Of a stretch of DNA of 64,000 bases, positions 55,701 through 64,000 are shown one piece after another (position 1 is the first letter of the stretch; the number at the start of each line of letters is the position of its first letter). A program made the translations under genes and the position numbers. The notes beneath the pieces were generated by a model. That model was not told the origin of the DNA. It did no database searches and saw only the letters and a list, made by a program, of their open reading frames with translations. This DNA comes from CAWAMR01 sp963783095 (GTDB lineage Bacteria; Planctomycetota; Planctomycetia; Gemmatales; Gemmataceae): positions 558,001 through 622,000 of the forward strand of contig CAWAMR010000014.1 of NCBI GenBank assembly GCA_963783095.1, given 5' to 3'.

Positions 55701-56959
55701 AAATGCGTTCTCGCGTCAACGGCCTGGCAGTTGCCTCCCGGCAAATGGCCGGCCTCGAACGACGTGCTGCATTGAACGAGGCGATCGGGCTGCTCAAGCA
55801 GATTGTCGAATCCAAGGAGGCGAATCCGCGCGACACGTATCACCTGGGGCAGTTCTATCGTCTCGCAGGCCAGCGCGACAAATATCGAGAGTGCCTTGAG
55901 GTGTTGATGCAACGCGATCCGGCGAACCTCTATTATGTGGTGGTCTATGTCGATGACCTGCTCGATAACGGCGAACTGGCGAAAGCCGGGGAGTACAAGG
56001 ATCGTCTGGTGAAGGCCGCTCACGATCCGCGCGCGGTTTCGACCCTGGCGCGTTTCTACTGTCTAAGTAACGATGCCGGGAAATGTCTGGAAATGGTCAA
56101 CCGGTTCTTCCAGGCCGCGGAGCCGGGAACGGCGGAAAGCGCGTCTCGACTCCGGCAGTCGGCGAGCACTCTCGATCGACTCGCTCGTCTGGCCAGGAGC
56201 AAACGGCTCAACGATTGTTACGGAACACTGGTCAAGGCAGCGCTGGAGAAATACGAGGCCACGATCCGCAACTATCCCGAGGCCGTGGGACCGATGGCAG
56301 GCTTGCTCGCCTTCGATGGCAAGACGTCCGAAGCATTTGAGAAATTGAATGTCATGAAAGCAAAGCTCTCGGCAAAACTTCTTACCAGTGCGGGCTTGAC
56401 CGTGCTCGCCAATGGGGTCGCGACGCCTCGGCAGTTTCAAATGGTCCTGGAGTGGATTGAAGCAGGGTTATTGGAGCAACCCAGTTCAGCTGGGCTGCTG
56501 ATGAACCTTGCCGGGATTCACGCACTGCGCCGGGATTATCCAGCAGCAGCAGCCGCATACAAAAGACTTCTCGACGTTGAGCCCGATAACATCGTGGCCC
56601 TCAACAATCGGGCCTGGATTCTGGCATCGAATACTACTACGGCCGAGGCCGCTCGCAAGCACATCGAGCACGCCATCGAGCTGGCCGGCCCAACGGGCGA
56701 GTTGTTGGATACGCGTGCGCGAATTCTGATCACGCAGGGGAACAACACGCTGGCCATCGAGTATTTGAATCAGGCTCTGAATCAATCGCAGTCATCGTTG
56801 CTTTACTTCCATCTTGCTCTGGCGCAATCGAACCTTCTTAGGTTCGATGAGGCGATGAAGACATTCAGGCAAGCCCTGAGTCACGGTCTCGATCCACGGG
56901 CGATTCATCCGGACGATTCAAAGACCTACCAGGTGATGTTGAAAAATAGCGGCAGTTAA
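52786..56959 (+). CDS. Giant membrane-anchored TPR protein (apparent frameshift near 54303)
   Basis: About 1390 residues once joined. A single N-terminal membrane segment (LLLRLIIATILVVAGVFLVH) is followed by tetratricopeptide repeats throughout (AAHDGKLDKAILYTSQYLEF, ARKSYETALANDPARITSYS, YPAAAAAYKRLLDVEPDNIV near the end). The frame changes at 54303; adding GC to GCGCAAG gives ILLARKQYETAKKFLREE, which continues the repeat pattern. The topology puts the repeats outside the cytoplasm. It may be a scaffold, perhaps for polysaccharide or protein export, but no partner is nearby. Confidence 0.88.
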
Positions 56960-57073
56960 TGCCGGCGCTCGCGGCATCTAAAAGGAGATCACCAACTACT
57001 TGTTCTCAACGGGCCACTCTTTTAAAGATACCGAAGCGCGCATTACCGAAAACACCTCCGAGCCGACAGCAGA

Positions 57074-57940
57074 TTACTTGCCTATTTGGCACTTCGGTAG
57101 AGTTTCTCGGAGTAACTTCAGGCCGGCGTCTGTCACCTTCGTGTTGTGAAGGTCGAGCTCCGTCAGGTTCTTGAGTTCCATTAGTTCCTTTATCCCGGCG
57201 TCCGTAATTTTCGTATCCCAAAGGCTCAGGTGAGTAAGGCCCTTGAGTTCCTTGAGATCTCTTAATCCAATGTCCGTTACCTGCGTACCGTTGAGGTTCA
57301 AGATAGCCAGGTTGTTGAGGCTCTTGAGTTCTTTCAAGCCAACATCTGTTACTTGGGTTCCTTCAAGGCCCAAGACGGAAAGGTATTTGAGTTTTTTTAG
57401 GTTCTTCAAACCATTGTCCGTCACATTTGTCGTGCGGAGGCCCAATACAGTGAGGTTTTCCAATTCCCTGAGTTCATGCAAGCCGGCGTCCGTCACTTGG
57501 GTATGGTTGAGGTTTAGTTCGGTAAGGTGCTTAAATCCCTTGATTTGCTTCAGTCCAGCGTCCGTCACCTTGGTCTGGTGTAAGTTCAACGCAAAATCAA
57601 ACGGCAGGTCAGACATTTTCCTAAGGTCCGCATCGTTTGCATGTGCGGGCATACGGAAATCGTGACTCGCTCGGTTTGCCCGCGGGTCGGTTCTGTGCTC
57701 ATACTTGGCCCCGAGTTTGGCATACATTTCTTTTGCACTGGCAAGTTGCTTCTTAGTCGGCTGGTGGTCCGTCCTCCCCGCAACTTTGGGTTCGGTCTTC
57801 TCCGGAACTTTGGGTTCGGTCTTTCCCGGAACTTTGGGTTCGGTCTTTCCCGGAACTTTGGGTTCGGTCTTTCCCGGAACTTTGGGTTCGGTCTTTCCCG
57901 GAACTTTGGGTTCGACCTTCCACGATACAAAGTTTCGCAC
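57074..57940 (-). CDS. Leucine-rich-repeat protein with KTEPKVPG octapeptide repeats
   Basis: 288 residues from GTG 57940. Residues 8-55 are about six copies of KTEPKVPG (a 24-base tandem DNA repeat at 57780-57915). Then come about seven leucine-rich repeats of 24 residues of the type LTELNLNHTQVTDAGLHELR and LKELKSLNNLAILNLNGTQV, common in planctomycete proteins. The start is uncertain: no signal peptide is visible, a stop lies just upstream in frame, and an alternative frame upstream (LESAELLKFRIESAK) may be the true N-terminus joined by a frameshift inside the repeats. Probably a protein-interaction module. Confidence 0.8.
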   Translation of the reverse strand: MRNFVSWKVEPKVPGKTEPKVPGKTEPKVPGKTEPKVPGKTEPKVPEKTEPKVAGRTDHQPTKKQLASAKEMYAKLGAKYEHRTDPRANRASHDFRMPAHANDADLRKMSDLPFDFALNLHQTKVTDAGLKQIKGFKHLTELNLNHTQVTDAGLHELRELENLTVLGLRTTNVTDNGLKNLKKLKYLSVLGLEGTQVTDVGLKELKSLNNLAILNLNGTQVTDIGLRDLKELKGLTHLSLWDTKITDAGIKELMELKNLTELDLHNTKVTDAGLKLLRETLPKCQIGK

Positions 57941-58129
57941 TTTCGATGCGGAACTTCAGAAGTTCCGCGCTCTCCAACTCGTTTTTTTACTTCTCAATCT
58001 TCCCGTTTTTGCGTTCATTCCGTCCACTTTCCATTAAGTCCCCCTTCCCACTTTCCCTTCGTCTTCTCTGGATGGTTCCATTTGTAATGAGTGGCGAAAA
58101 CGAAACATCGCAATTCTCCTTTGGAAACA

Positions 58130-58586
58130 TGATGAACACTCTCATCGAGTCGTTGACGGCGTTTCCGCGTTCAGCGGGTCCGCAACGCGCCCCCGTACCC
58201 CGCTCAAGCCAGTGCCATACGCCAAGCAATCGACGCTGATCGAGGTTGCCGGCTGGCAGATTCTCGCGGACGCCACTAAAGACGAGATGCGAAAGTGGCT
58301 CAACGATCGCAAGAATGAGAAGCACTCTGTCATCTGGTTGGACGCCGTAACGGTCGGCGATCGGCCTTTATTTTGCGCGGTCGCCGCGCTTGACGACCGA
58401 GTAGGCGGCTGGACAGCGATTCCGGCCGAACCGGCGGTGGATCATGACCGCACCTCAGAAGAACTGAAGGCGGCGGTTGCTCCAAACTGCACTGGTCACA
58501 TCGAACGACGGTCTGGCATTTGCGTTGTCCACTCACAACGAAGTGTTTCCAATGCGTGCATCTGGAACTTCTTATTCGCCAGGTAA
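58130..58586 (+). pseudogene. Decayed fragment of a planctomycete repeat-domain protein
   Basis: The clearest stretch reads KQSTLIEVAGWQILADATKD, then EMRKWLNDRKNEKHSVIWLD and AVTVGDRPLFCAVAALDDRV. The x-VIWLDAVTVGDRPLFCAVAA pattern resembles the tandem repeat found in C-terminal parts of some planctomycete proteases and kinases (G-x-x-P-x-x-L-x-x-Y-x-x-x-G-x-P-x-F-A-A-V). It has no good start, and composition changes after about 58440. I treat it as a remnant. Confidence 0.35.
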
Positions 58587-58589
58587 AAG

Positions 58590-59555
58590 TTACGCAAGTA
58601 GATACCTCTTCGGTATCTCCGCCCCCGCCACATAGCTCAGCTTCCCGATCTTGCACATCTGATACACATTGATCCGAAAGTCCGGACATGTACTTACCAG
58701 GCAATAGGCATCGACCGGCTTAAATCCGTAATCGCTCACCAGCCAATCGATTAGTTGAATCGTCGCAGTTTCTACTGCCACTTCCAGCGGACGATAGGCA
58801 TAGACCGACACGATCGAATCGGGTTTCTCGATTCGCACTCCCGGAACTCGTTTCCCTTTGATGAGTTCCAGCTTCAGGCGAACGGTGCTTTGTGTTTCCG
58901 CTGCGGTTCCAGTGAACTCGGTATCGCCTTGGCTGGCGTGAACATCGCCCAGATAGAACATCGCGCCTGAGTGATAGATGGGTAAAAGAATGCGGTTGCC
59001 GACGGTTACGTCCCGGATGTCGAGGTTGCCGCCCCAGTCGCCCTGGCCGTCGAGACTGGTAGCCACTTCTCGATCGGGGGCCGTGCCCAGCGTGCCGATG
59101 AATGGAGTGATCGGCCAGCGAATGCGCTCGTTGAAATGCAAAGTGCCATCGACCGTGGTGCCGCTGGGGCCGGGGGTGTGGCGAAAGATCTTGGTGGTGT
59201 ACTCCGTCGAACAGTCCGGATATCGCGATGATTCGCCCAGCGGCCCCCGGCGCGGACCAACCGCAATCCACGAATAGGGTTCCACCTGAATCTGCTCGAT
59301 ACTTACTACCAGACTGTCGCCCCGCTCCGCGCCTTCTACAAAGACTGGGCCACCCAGGGGATTTGCCAATGGCGGATTCTTGTCGAAGCCCGGCCGTCTG
59401 GCGGGTATCGCCTTGTCGTCGGGAGTTTTGAAATATCCTGAACTGGCGTCCCAGGTTTCCATTTCAAACACTTCACCAGGCTTCACTCGAAGGAGCGGTT
59501 CATCGCGCCAATCGAAGGCGAATTTGCGAGCCTGTTCACGAATAATACGCTGCAT
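58590..59555 (-). CDS. Acetamidase/formamidase family protein
   Basis: 321 residues from ATG 59555; the open frame upstream is repeat DNA. The FmdA/AmdA family fold is shown by PLLRVKPGEVFEMETWDASS, NPLGGPVFVEGAERGDSLVV, the conserved DCSTEYTTKIFRH, GTLGTAPDREVATSLDGQGD and WGGNLDIRDVTVGNRILLPI, then MFYLGDVHASQGDTEFTGTA. These include the Asp, His and Glu residues of the metal site. It likely hydrolyses short-chain amides in the cytoplasm. It lies between the decayed fragment and the octamer repeat array. Confidence 0.93.
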   Translation of the reverse strand: MQRIIREQARKFAFDWRDEPLLRVKPGEVFEMETWDASSGYFKTPDDKAIPARRPGFDKNPPLANPLGGPVFVEGAERGDSLVVSIEQIQVEPYSWIAVGPRRGPLGESSRYPDCSTEYTTKIFRHTPGPSGTTVDGTLHFNERIRWPITPFIGTLGTAPDREVATSLDGQGDWGGNLDIRDVTVGNRILLPIYHSGAMFYLGDVHASQGDTEFTGTAAETQSTVRLKLELIKGKRVPGVRIEKPDSIVSVYAYRPLEVAVETATIQLIDWLVSDYGFKPVDAYCLVSTCPDFRINVYQMCKIGKLSYVAGAEIPKRYLLA

Positions 59556-59608
59556 TGTGCGAATCCAAAAGTTTCGGGGGATAGAGATTCGGAGATAGAG
59601 AGAGAATC

Positions 59609-59733
59609 GGAAGAAGATGACAAGGTGACAAGGTGACAAGGTGACAAAAAAATGGAAGAAAATGACAAGGTGACAAGATGAAGGACAAGCTGTCACCTTG
59701 TCACCTTGTCACCTTGTCACCTTGTCATCTTCC
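59609..59733. repeat. Palindromic octamer array (GACAAGGT / ACCTTGTC)
   Basis: Four or more tandem GACAAGGT units (59615-59646) and a reverse run of CACCTTGT units (59692-59726) form a large palindrome. The kinase gene ends inside it: its last codons and TGA at 59709 are repeat sequence. The region between holds one more partial copy (ATGACAAGGTGACAAGATG). Confidence 0.88.
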
Positions 59734-62066
59734 GGCAGTTCCTCGAAGATTTGATTGAATTGATCGTGGCAGCGTAAGAACACTTGCAGCAATTGTGGAT
59801 CAAATTGCCCTGGAGAATTATCCACCAGCATTCGCACGGTCGGGGCATGTGTCAGCGCGGGTCGGAAGGCCCGGCGACATCGGAAAGAATCATAGACATC
59901 CGCAATGGCGGCGAAACGTGCGGCCAGAGGAATCTCGTTGCCCACCAGCTTGTCGGGATATCCTCGGCCATCGTAGCGCTCGTGATGGTAACGCGCGATG
60001 GTGATCGCCATATGAAAACACGCCATTTGGCCAGGCTGCCGGGAAGCAATCCGTGCCAGCAGCTCACCCCCCAGAGTGGTGTGTTTTTGCATCAGTTGTT
60101 GTTCGTGGGGTTCCAAATCGCCCGCCTTGATCAAGAACTGATCGGGCAACAATAGCAAACCCAAATCCAACAGCGGGATCCACAGTTCGAGCAGGTTACA
60201 GAAGTCCGCCGACATCTCCTCCTTGAATGGGCCGAAATTCGCCGCTTCCCCGGTCAGGCATCGAGCATAGCGCTGGAGCCGAAGTGCTCGAACCCCACTG
60301 ACTTCCGTTCGGCCGCCGATCAATTCCGCCAGGGCCTGCACCAGGAAGTCGCGCGTGCGAATGAGTTCGGTGTTGGCGCGGTCGAGGTCGTTTTTTAGAC
60401 GAGCATTTTCCTGCGTCAACAACTGCGATTCGTGAAGCGTTTGGATTTGCTTGTCCTTCGCGCCCAAAATCGCACGAACAATCTTTACCAGTCCCACGCT
60501 CGTGAATGGTTTGGTGATGCAGTCATCTGCTCCTTGCAGCCGAAGTCCAGCCAGCAATTCAGCGTCGCGCGAGCTGGACATCATGATCACATTGAGATTC
60601 CGGTCGGGATTCAGTTCGCGCACTCGTTGCAGTACCTTGCAGCCGTCCATATCCGGTAATTGGTAGTCCAGGAGCACCAGATCGAACGATTGATGTAGCA
60701 CTTGTTCGATGACTGCTCCGCCATCCGCAGCCTCGACGCAATGGTACCCGGCCCGCTGCAAGGCTTGGACGCAGAGATAACGCACGGCCGGCGAGTCATC
60801 AACCACCAAAACGGAACGACGCTGTGGGGATGCCGAACCCGTCGGATGATTCGCCGTTGGGGCATCGATCTTCTTGTATTCCGGAAGGAATGCCAGCAAG
60901 GCTCGATAGACGCTCAGGGCATCGGGATAGCGATCTTCACGACGTTCGGCCATGAGCCGGCGGATGACTTCTTCGAGTTCCCAGGGAACGTCGGGACGTC
61001 GTTTGCGAAAGGCTTCCGCCGAGAAGACCGCCGAGGGGACCGCGAACACATCGCCCGTTTCATCTTCATCGTAAGGATGTTGGCCCGTCAAGCACCAGTA
61101 CAGCGTGCAACCCAGGCTAAACAGGTCAGCCCGCTGATCGACGCAGCGCGGATCATGCGCCTGTTCGGGGGCCATGTAGCCCACGGTTCCAAGCATCATT
61201 CCAGGTATCGTCAAGCGGCTCGGCTTCTGTTGAAGCGCAAGCCCGAAATCGAGCAACTTCGCCTGGCCTTTTGTGGTGATGAAGATATTGGATGGCTTGA
61301 TGTCGCGATGGATCAGATGATGGCGATGCGCTTCCGCCAGGGCATCTGCCATTTGCGCGATGACTTGGACAGCCCGGACGACGTCGAGAGGGCCTTCCAC
61401 CGTGACCAGTTGATCCAGATCCCTTCCTTCCAGATACTCCATCACGAAGTAAGGAGTGGCAGGATCGTCGGGATTGGGTCCGTCGGTTTCGCCCGCGTCA
61501 ATCGCGGTGACGATATGAGGATGCTGAAGCTGTGCTACCGCGCGCGATTCCGCCCAGAAGCGATCGAGCATCCGAAAGACCGGCGCTGCCGATGCGCCGA
61601 GAACCTTCAAGGCGACGGGACGGTGCAGCTTGATTTGCTCGGCTTTGTAAACGATCCCCATGCCGCCGACGCCGAGCCGGCTCAAGATTCGATAGTTCCC
61701 AATGACCAGATCATGGGTATTGCCGATCCGAATGCGTTCCGCCTGGTAACGCGTGAGGAGTCCCTTGTGCAGAAGCCCTTCGATCAGTTGGTCGTGAGGA
61801 GTCTGGCCGAGTTGTTCCTGCTGCACCAAGGGCAGTGCCACCCAGGCTTCCATCGAAACCAAAGATTGTGCCAGCCAGATTCGCAGCGGTGAATGGGGAC
61901 TGATCGTCGAGAAAGCGCCTGATTTACTCTGAACGATCTTCGAGAACTTGGGAATCAGCGGCACGACCTTCGTTGGTAGCAAAGTTTTGCTGGGCGAAGG
62001 TGATAAACCGAAATGATCGTCCCGGTTCTCGACAGAAGGGACTTGCCACGTTGCCATGACTGACAC
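59709..62066 (-). CDS. Ser/Thr protein kinase - response regulator receiver - HD-GYP-like fusion
   Basis: 785 residues (ATG at 62057 is an alternative to GTG 62066). Kinase domain at about 120-390: RLGVGGMGIVYKAEQIKLHR with the ATP-site Gly loop, VALKVLG lysine, HLIHRDIKPSNIFI catalytic loop, KLLDFGLALQQ and YMAPEQA. Receiver domain at about 410-530: SVLVVDDSPAVRYLCVQALQ, FDLVLLDYQLPDMDGCKVLQ (phospho-Asp), ADDCITKPFTSVGLVK. A short coiled coil follows, then an HD-GYP-like domain at about 580-770: HTTLGGELLARIA, RYHHERYDGRGYPDKLVGNE, IADVYDS. The first HD motif reads LLDLGLLLLPDQFL, so the catalytic His-Asp pair is lost and phosphodiesterase activity is doubtful. Cytoplasmic. Confidence 0.92.
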   Translation of the reverse strand: MSVMATWQVPSVENRDDHFGLSPSPSKTLLPTKVVPLIPKFSKIVQSKSGAFSTISPHSPLRIWLAQSLVSMEAWVALPLVQQEQLGQTPHDQLIEGLLHKGLLTRYQAERIRIGNTHDLVIGNYRILSRLGVGGMGIVYKAEQIKLHRPVALKVLGASAAPVFRMLDRFWAESRAVAQLQHPHIVTAIDAGETDGPNPDDPATPYFVMEYLEGRDLDQLVTVEGPLDVVRAVQVIAQMADALAEAHRHHLIHRDIKPSNIFITTKGQAKLLDFGLALQQKPSRLTIPGMMLGTVGYMAPEQAHDPRCVDQRADLFSLGCTLYWCLTGQHPYDEDETGDVFAVPSAVFSAEAFRKRRPDVPWELEEVIRRLMAERREDRYPDALSVYRALLAFLPEYKKIDAPTANHPTGSASPQRRSVLVVDDSPAVRYLCVQALQRAGYHCVEAADGGAVIEQVLHQSFDLVLLDYQLPDMDGCKVLQRVRELNPDRNLNVIMMSSSRDAELLAGLRLQGADDCITKPFTSVGLVKIVRAILGAKDKQIQTLHESQLLTQENARLKNDLDRANTELIRTRDFLVQALAELIGGRTEVSGVRALRLQRYARCLTGEAANFGPFKEEMSADFCNLLELWIPLLDLGLLLLPDQFLIKAGDLEPHEQQLMQKHTTLGGELLARIASRQPGQMACFHMAITIARYHHERYDGRGYPDKLVGNEIPLAARFAAIADVYDSFRCRRAFRPALTHAPTVRMLVDNSPGQFDPQLLQVFLRCHDQFNQIFEELPEDDKVTR

Positions 62067-62257
62067 TGCCTACCGATGATAGCTGGGGCTTGGACAATTG
62101 AGACTGCGCCTTAAAACTCACATCGAGCGATGATATATTCCTAGCTTTGAAAAACGACTCCCCTGCTCCCGATAGCATGGAAAACCATCGGGAGAATCGG
62201 AGTTTGTTAGGCTGCAAGACGAAATGTACTGGGTTGCCACAACGACGACACGAATCT

Positions 62258-62343
62258 TGTAGGGCGGGTCGAGGCTTTGCGAGGCCCGCCAGAGCGAGAT
62301 GCCGCTTCATGGCGGACCTCGCAAAGCCTCGCCCCGCCCTACA
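62258..62343. repeat. 34-base inverted repeat upstream of the kinase gene
   Basis: The left arm 62258-62291 (TGTAGGGCGGGTCGAGGCTT and so on) and right arm 62310-62343 are nearly perfect reverse complements with an 18-base loop. It lies between the stop of the barrel gene (62370) and the kinase start (62066), both on the minus strand. It could be a terminator for the barrel gene, or a REP-type repeat. Confidence 0.85.
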
Positions 62344-62369
62344 CTGCCGTTGAATTGTGCAATAGGAAC

Positions 62370-64000
62370 TTAAAACCGATAGGTGAAGTCGAAGCCGATG
62401 ATCCAGGTTCCCTGCGAAGTTCCACCGCCAAAGGCTGGATTATCCCAGTTCCGATAATAGCCGGCTTCCGGGCGGATCATCATCACATCGTTGAATTGAT
62501 GACTGATTCCGATCGTATGGCTGGTGTAAGTTCCGGGGTATCCGGTTCGCATACCGCGTTCGTCGCGATAGACTTCGTTCCGAACCGTGAAGTAGTCGCG
62601 CTGCGTCAACCCGAACATGGTGTAGTTCAGCAGGCCGTAGGTGTAGGATGCACCGGGCAGAAGGGTTCCATCGCCGCCGCCGCCGCCCCACGGTTCGATC
62701 GGCCCCAGGCTGGGCGTTCCGCCCAGTTCCGCGTTATACTGCCACATAAAATAACCTTCGGTCTTGGTGAAGATCTTGTCGGTGAAGGCGTGTTCCCAGG
62801 TGCTAACGATGTAGTTGAAGTTATCGTGGCCCGTTGGCTGGCCGTTCTGCACGAAGTGACGGAACTGGGCGGAGTTGAGCGCGTTGGCCCAGGCGTAGAC
62901 GGCGTCCTTGTTGTCCAAAGAGACCCAACGAAGACCGAATGCACCCGTCCAGAGAGCGCCCTTATACCACGGGGCCATATCAGTACCAGCATGCACTGCC
63001 GCTTGCACGATCCACTGCTCGTCGATTCTTTGGGTAACCATCGCCCCTGTGTCAGTATAAGTGTCGTATGTGAAGAGGATCGAGTGGCTCCCCAAATAGT
63101 TGTCTACCGAGTATTGCGATTCAATATCGGGGCAGGCAATCCAACGACCCATTCGGACCATCGTACCTCCCAGAAAACCGGGGACATAGACTTCACCATA
63201 TTGCTCCACTGGATCCCAGCCGCGCAGTTTGTTATTCGACAGAAGCTGATCGCTACCCCAGCCGCCTGCGGTCGTATAGCGATAGTCGATGCCATACAGC
63301 GCGGTCGATCGGAAACCCCAGTCAATATGATCCTGTTGCACGGTGTCGGGCAATCGTTCCAATTTGAAGACCAACTGATCGACATCCACTCGATTGGGAA
63401 CGATCCAGTAGGACGCAGGCACATTGGAATTCTTTGTTGGCGAAGCAGTATCAAAGGCAGTTATCCAGCCGTTGAACTTGATCCCGCTCTCCTTGATCGA
63501 GTCCGTGAATGGGGTCTGGGCTCCGTAAATGGCCTTCATTAAGGGATAGTCCTTGGTCGAGTTCGGCACGCCGATCAAGGGATAGCCCTGGTATTCGGAA
63601 TTGGGAAACGGTGGCGAGGGCCAGGGTGATGGCGGCGCTCGGCGCGGCGGCTCCGGATCTTCCGGCTGGTTTTCGGGAGGAAAGAACTCGTCGTAGTATG
63701 CGCCGTAAAGCCGTCGGATGAACCCCTTCTTCTCATCACTTGGCTTGAGTGCACCGAACATCAGTCCATATTTTTCTTTCTTATCCTCGGTGGTGTCCGC
63801 AGTTGATTTACCGCCTCCGCCTGAACCGCTAACTTCCTTCCCGTTGGTCGAAACATCTTTGTCGGCCGGCGGAGTGGGGGAGGTTGTTTGATCGGTGGTT
63901 GAGATAGGCGCAAGCGGACTGGAGTCGGCAACTCGAACCGTAAGTCCACCGATTATTGGTGCGGGTGGCGTGATCAAAGTCGGTGAGGTGCCGGGAGCTT
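62370..64000 (-). CDS. Outer-membrane beta-barrel protein, 5' end beyond the window
   Basis: At least 540 residues; the frame is open to the right edge (reading PGTSPTLITPPAP), so the signal peptide lies outside. The N-terminal visible part is a Pro/Ser-rich linker (TTSPTPPADKDVSTNGKEVS). From about residue 150 it is a barrel of the BBP2/porin-like planctomycete family: IKFNGWITAFDTASPTKNSN, LDQLVF-like strands (VDVDQLVFKLERLPDTVQQD), YGEVYVPGFLGGTMVRMGRW, EGYFMWQYNAELGGTPSLGP, MMIRPEAGYYRNWDNPAFGG. It ends WIIGFDFTYRF with the C-terminal Phe typical of barrel proteins. Probably an outer-membrane porin. Confidence 0.9.
   Translation of the reverse strand, partial: APGTSPTLITPPAPIIGGLTVRVADSSPLAPISTTDQTTSPTPPADKDVSTNGKEVSGSGGGGKSTADTTEDKKEKYGLMFGALKPSDEKKGFIRRLYGAYYDEFFPPENQPEDPEPPRRAPPSPWPSPPFPNSEYQGYPLIGVPNSTKDYPLMKAIYGAQTPFTDSIKESGIKFNGWITAFDTASPTKNSNVPASYWIVPNRVDVDQLVFKLERLPDTVQQDHIDWGFRSTALYGIDYRYTTAGGWGSDQLLSNNKLRGWDPVEQYGEVYVPGFLGGTMVRMGRWIACPDIESQYSVDNYLGSHSILFTYDTYTDTGAMVTQRIDEQWIVQAAVHAGTDMAPWYKGALWTGAFGLRWVSLDNKDAVYAWANALNSAQFRHFVQNGQPTGHDNFNYIVSTWEHAFTDKIFTKTEGYFMWQYNAELGGTPSLGPIEPWGGGGGDGTLLPGASYTYGLLNYTMFGLTQRDYFTVRNEVYRDERGMRTGYPGTYTSHTIGISHQFNDVMMIRPEAGYYRNWDNPAFGGGTSQGTWIIGFDFTYRF

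Noticed and set aside
59556..59696. N-terminal extension of the acetamidase with repeated CHLVTLSP residues
   Set aside because: It is the octamer array in translation; family similarity starts at MQRIIREQ.
60702..61892. Plus-strand open frame of about 400 codons
   Set aside because: It is antisense to the kinase domain, whose catalytic motifs are intact.

Overview
The window looks like a chromosome segment from a planctomycete, most likely of the Gemmata lineage. The evidence is the gene content: planctomycete-type proteins of the DUF1559, DUF1552, DUF1592 and DUF1549/DUF1553 families, a TIGR03067 protein, Uma2 nucleases, a leucine-rich-repeat protein, c-type cytochrome fusions and a Ser/Thr kinase with extra signalling domains. 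No rRNA, tRNA or CRISPR array was recognised.

Layout. 0-3.6 kb is the tail of the spc ribosomal operon (rpsE, rplO, secY, map; rpmD and adk are not in their usual places). 3.6-8.8 kb holds a small two-gene unit of unknown function, rsmA, a secreted WD40 protein, an Mrp-type ATPase and a HEAT-repeat protein. 9-17 kb is a minus-strand 2-oxoglutarate dehydrogenase cluster (sucA, sucB, an unknown gene, lpdA) followed by truD. 17.5-30.3 kb carries exported proteins: two paralogues with a shared helical domain, a ceramidase-like enzyme, two redoxin-cytochrome c-copper monooxygenase fusions flanking two aspartyl protease/PDZ proteins, then TIGR03067 and ROK proteins. 30.3-33.3 kb is a patch of small, orphan or broken genes (Uma2, WD40 scrap, HicB, trpF, a possible Clp scrap, N-truncated HipA-like). 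33-44 kb is planctomycete-specific surface and cytochrome material. 44.5-52.5 kb is a mobile-element zone: a complete ISKra4-type insertion sequence with inverted repeats and a 9-bp target duplication, and a REP-type tyrosine transposase between copies of a long palindromic repeat. These lie around an XPB-like helicase and its usual partner, a DUF790/Bax1-type nuclease. 52.8-64 kb has a giant TPR protein, an LRR protein, an acetamidase/formamidase, a kinase-receiver-HD-GYP fusion and a 5'-truncated outer-membrane barrel gene.

Two properties run through the window. First, at least ten genes, including the essential rplO and map, are split by short indels. Several can be repaired by restoring one or two bases in a homopolymer or GC dinucleotide run, so most are probably assembly errors rather than pseudogenes. 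The repaired extents are given as single features. Second, intergenic DNA is full of palindromic arrays of 7- or 8-bp units and longer inverted repeats, several of which start exactly at, or supply, the stop codon of the preceding gene.
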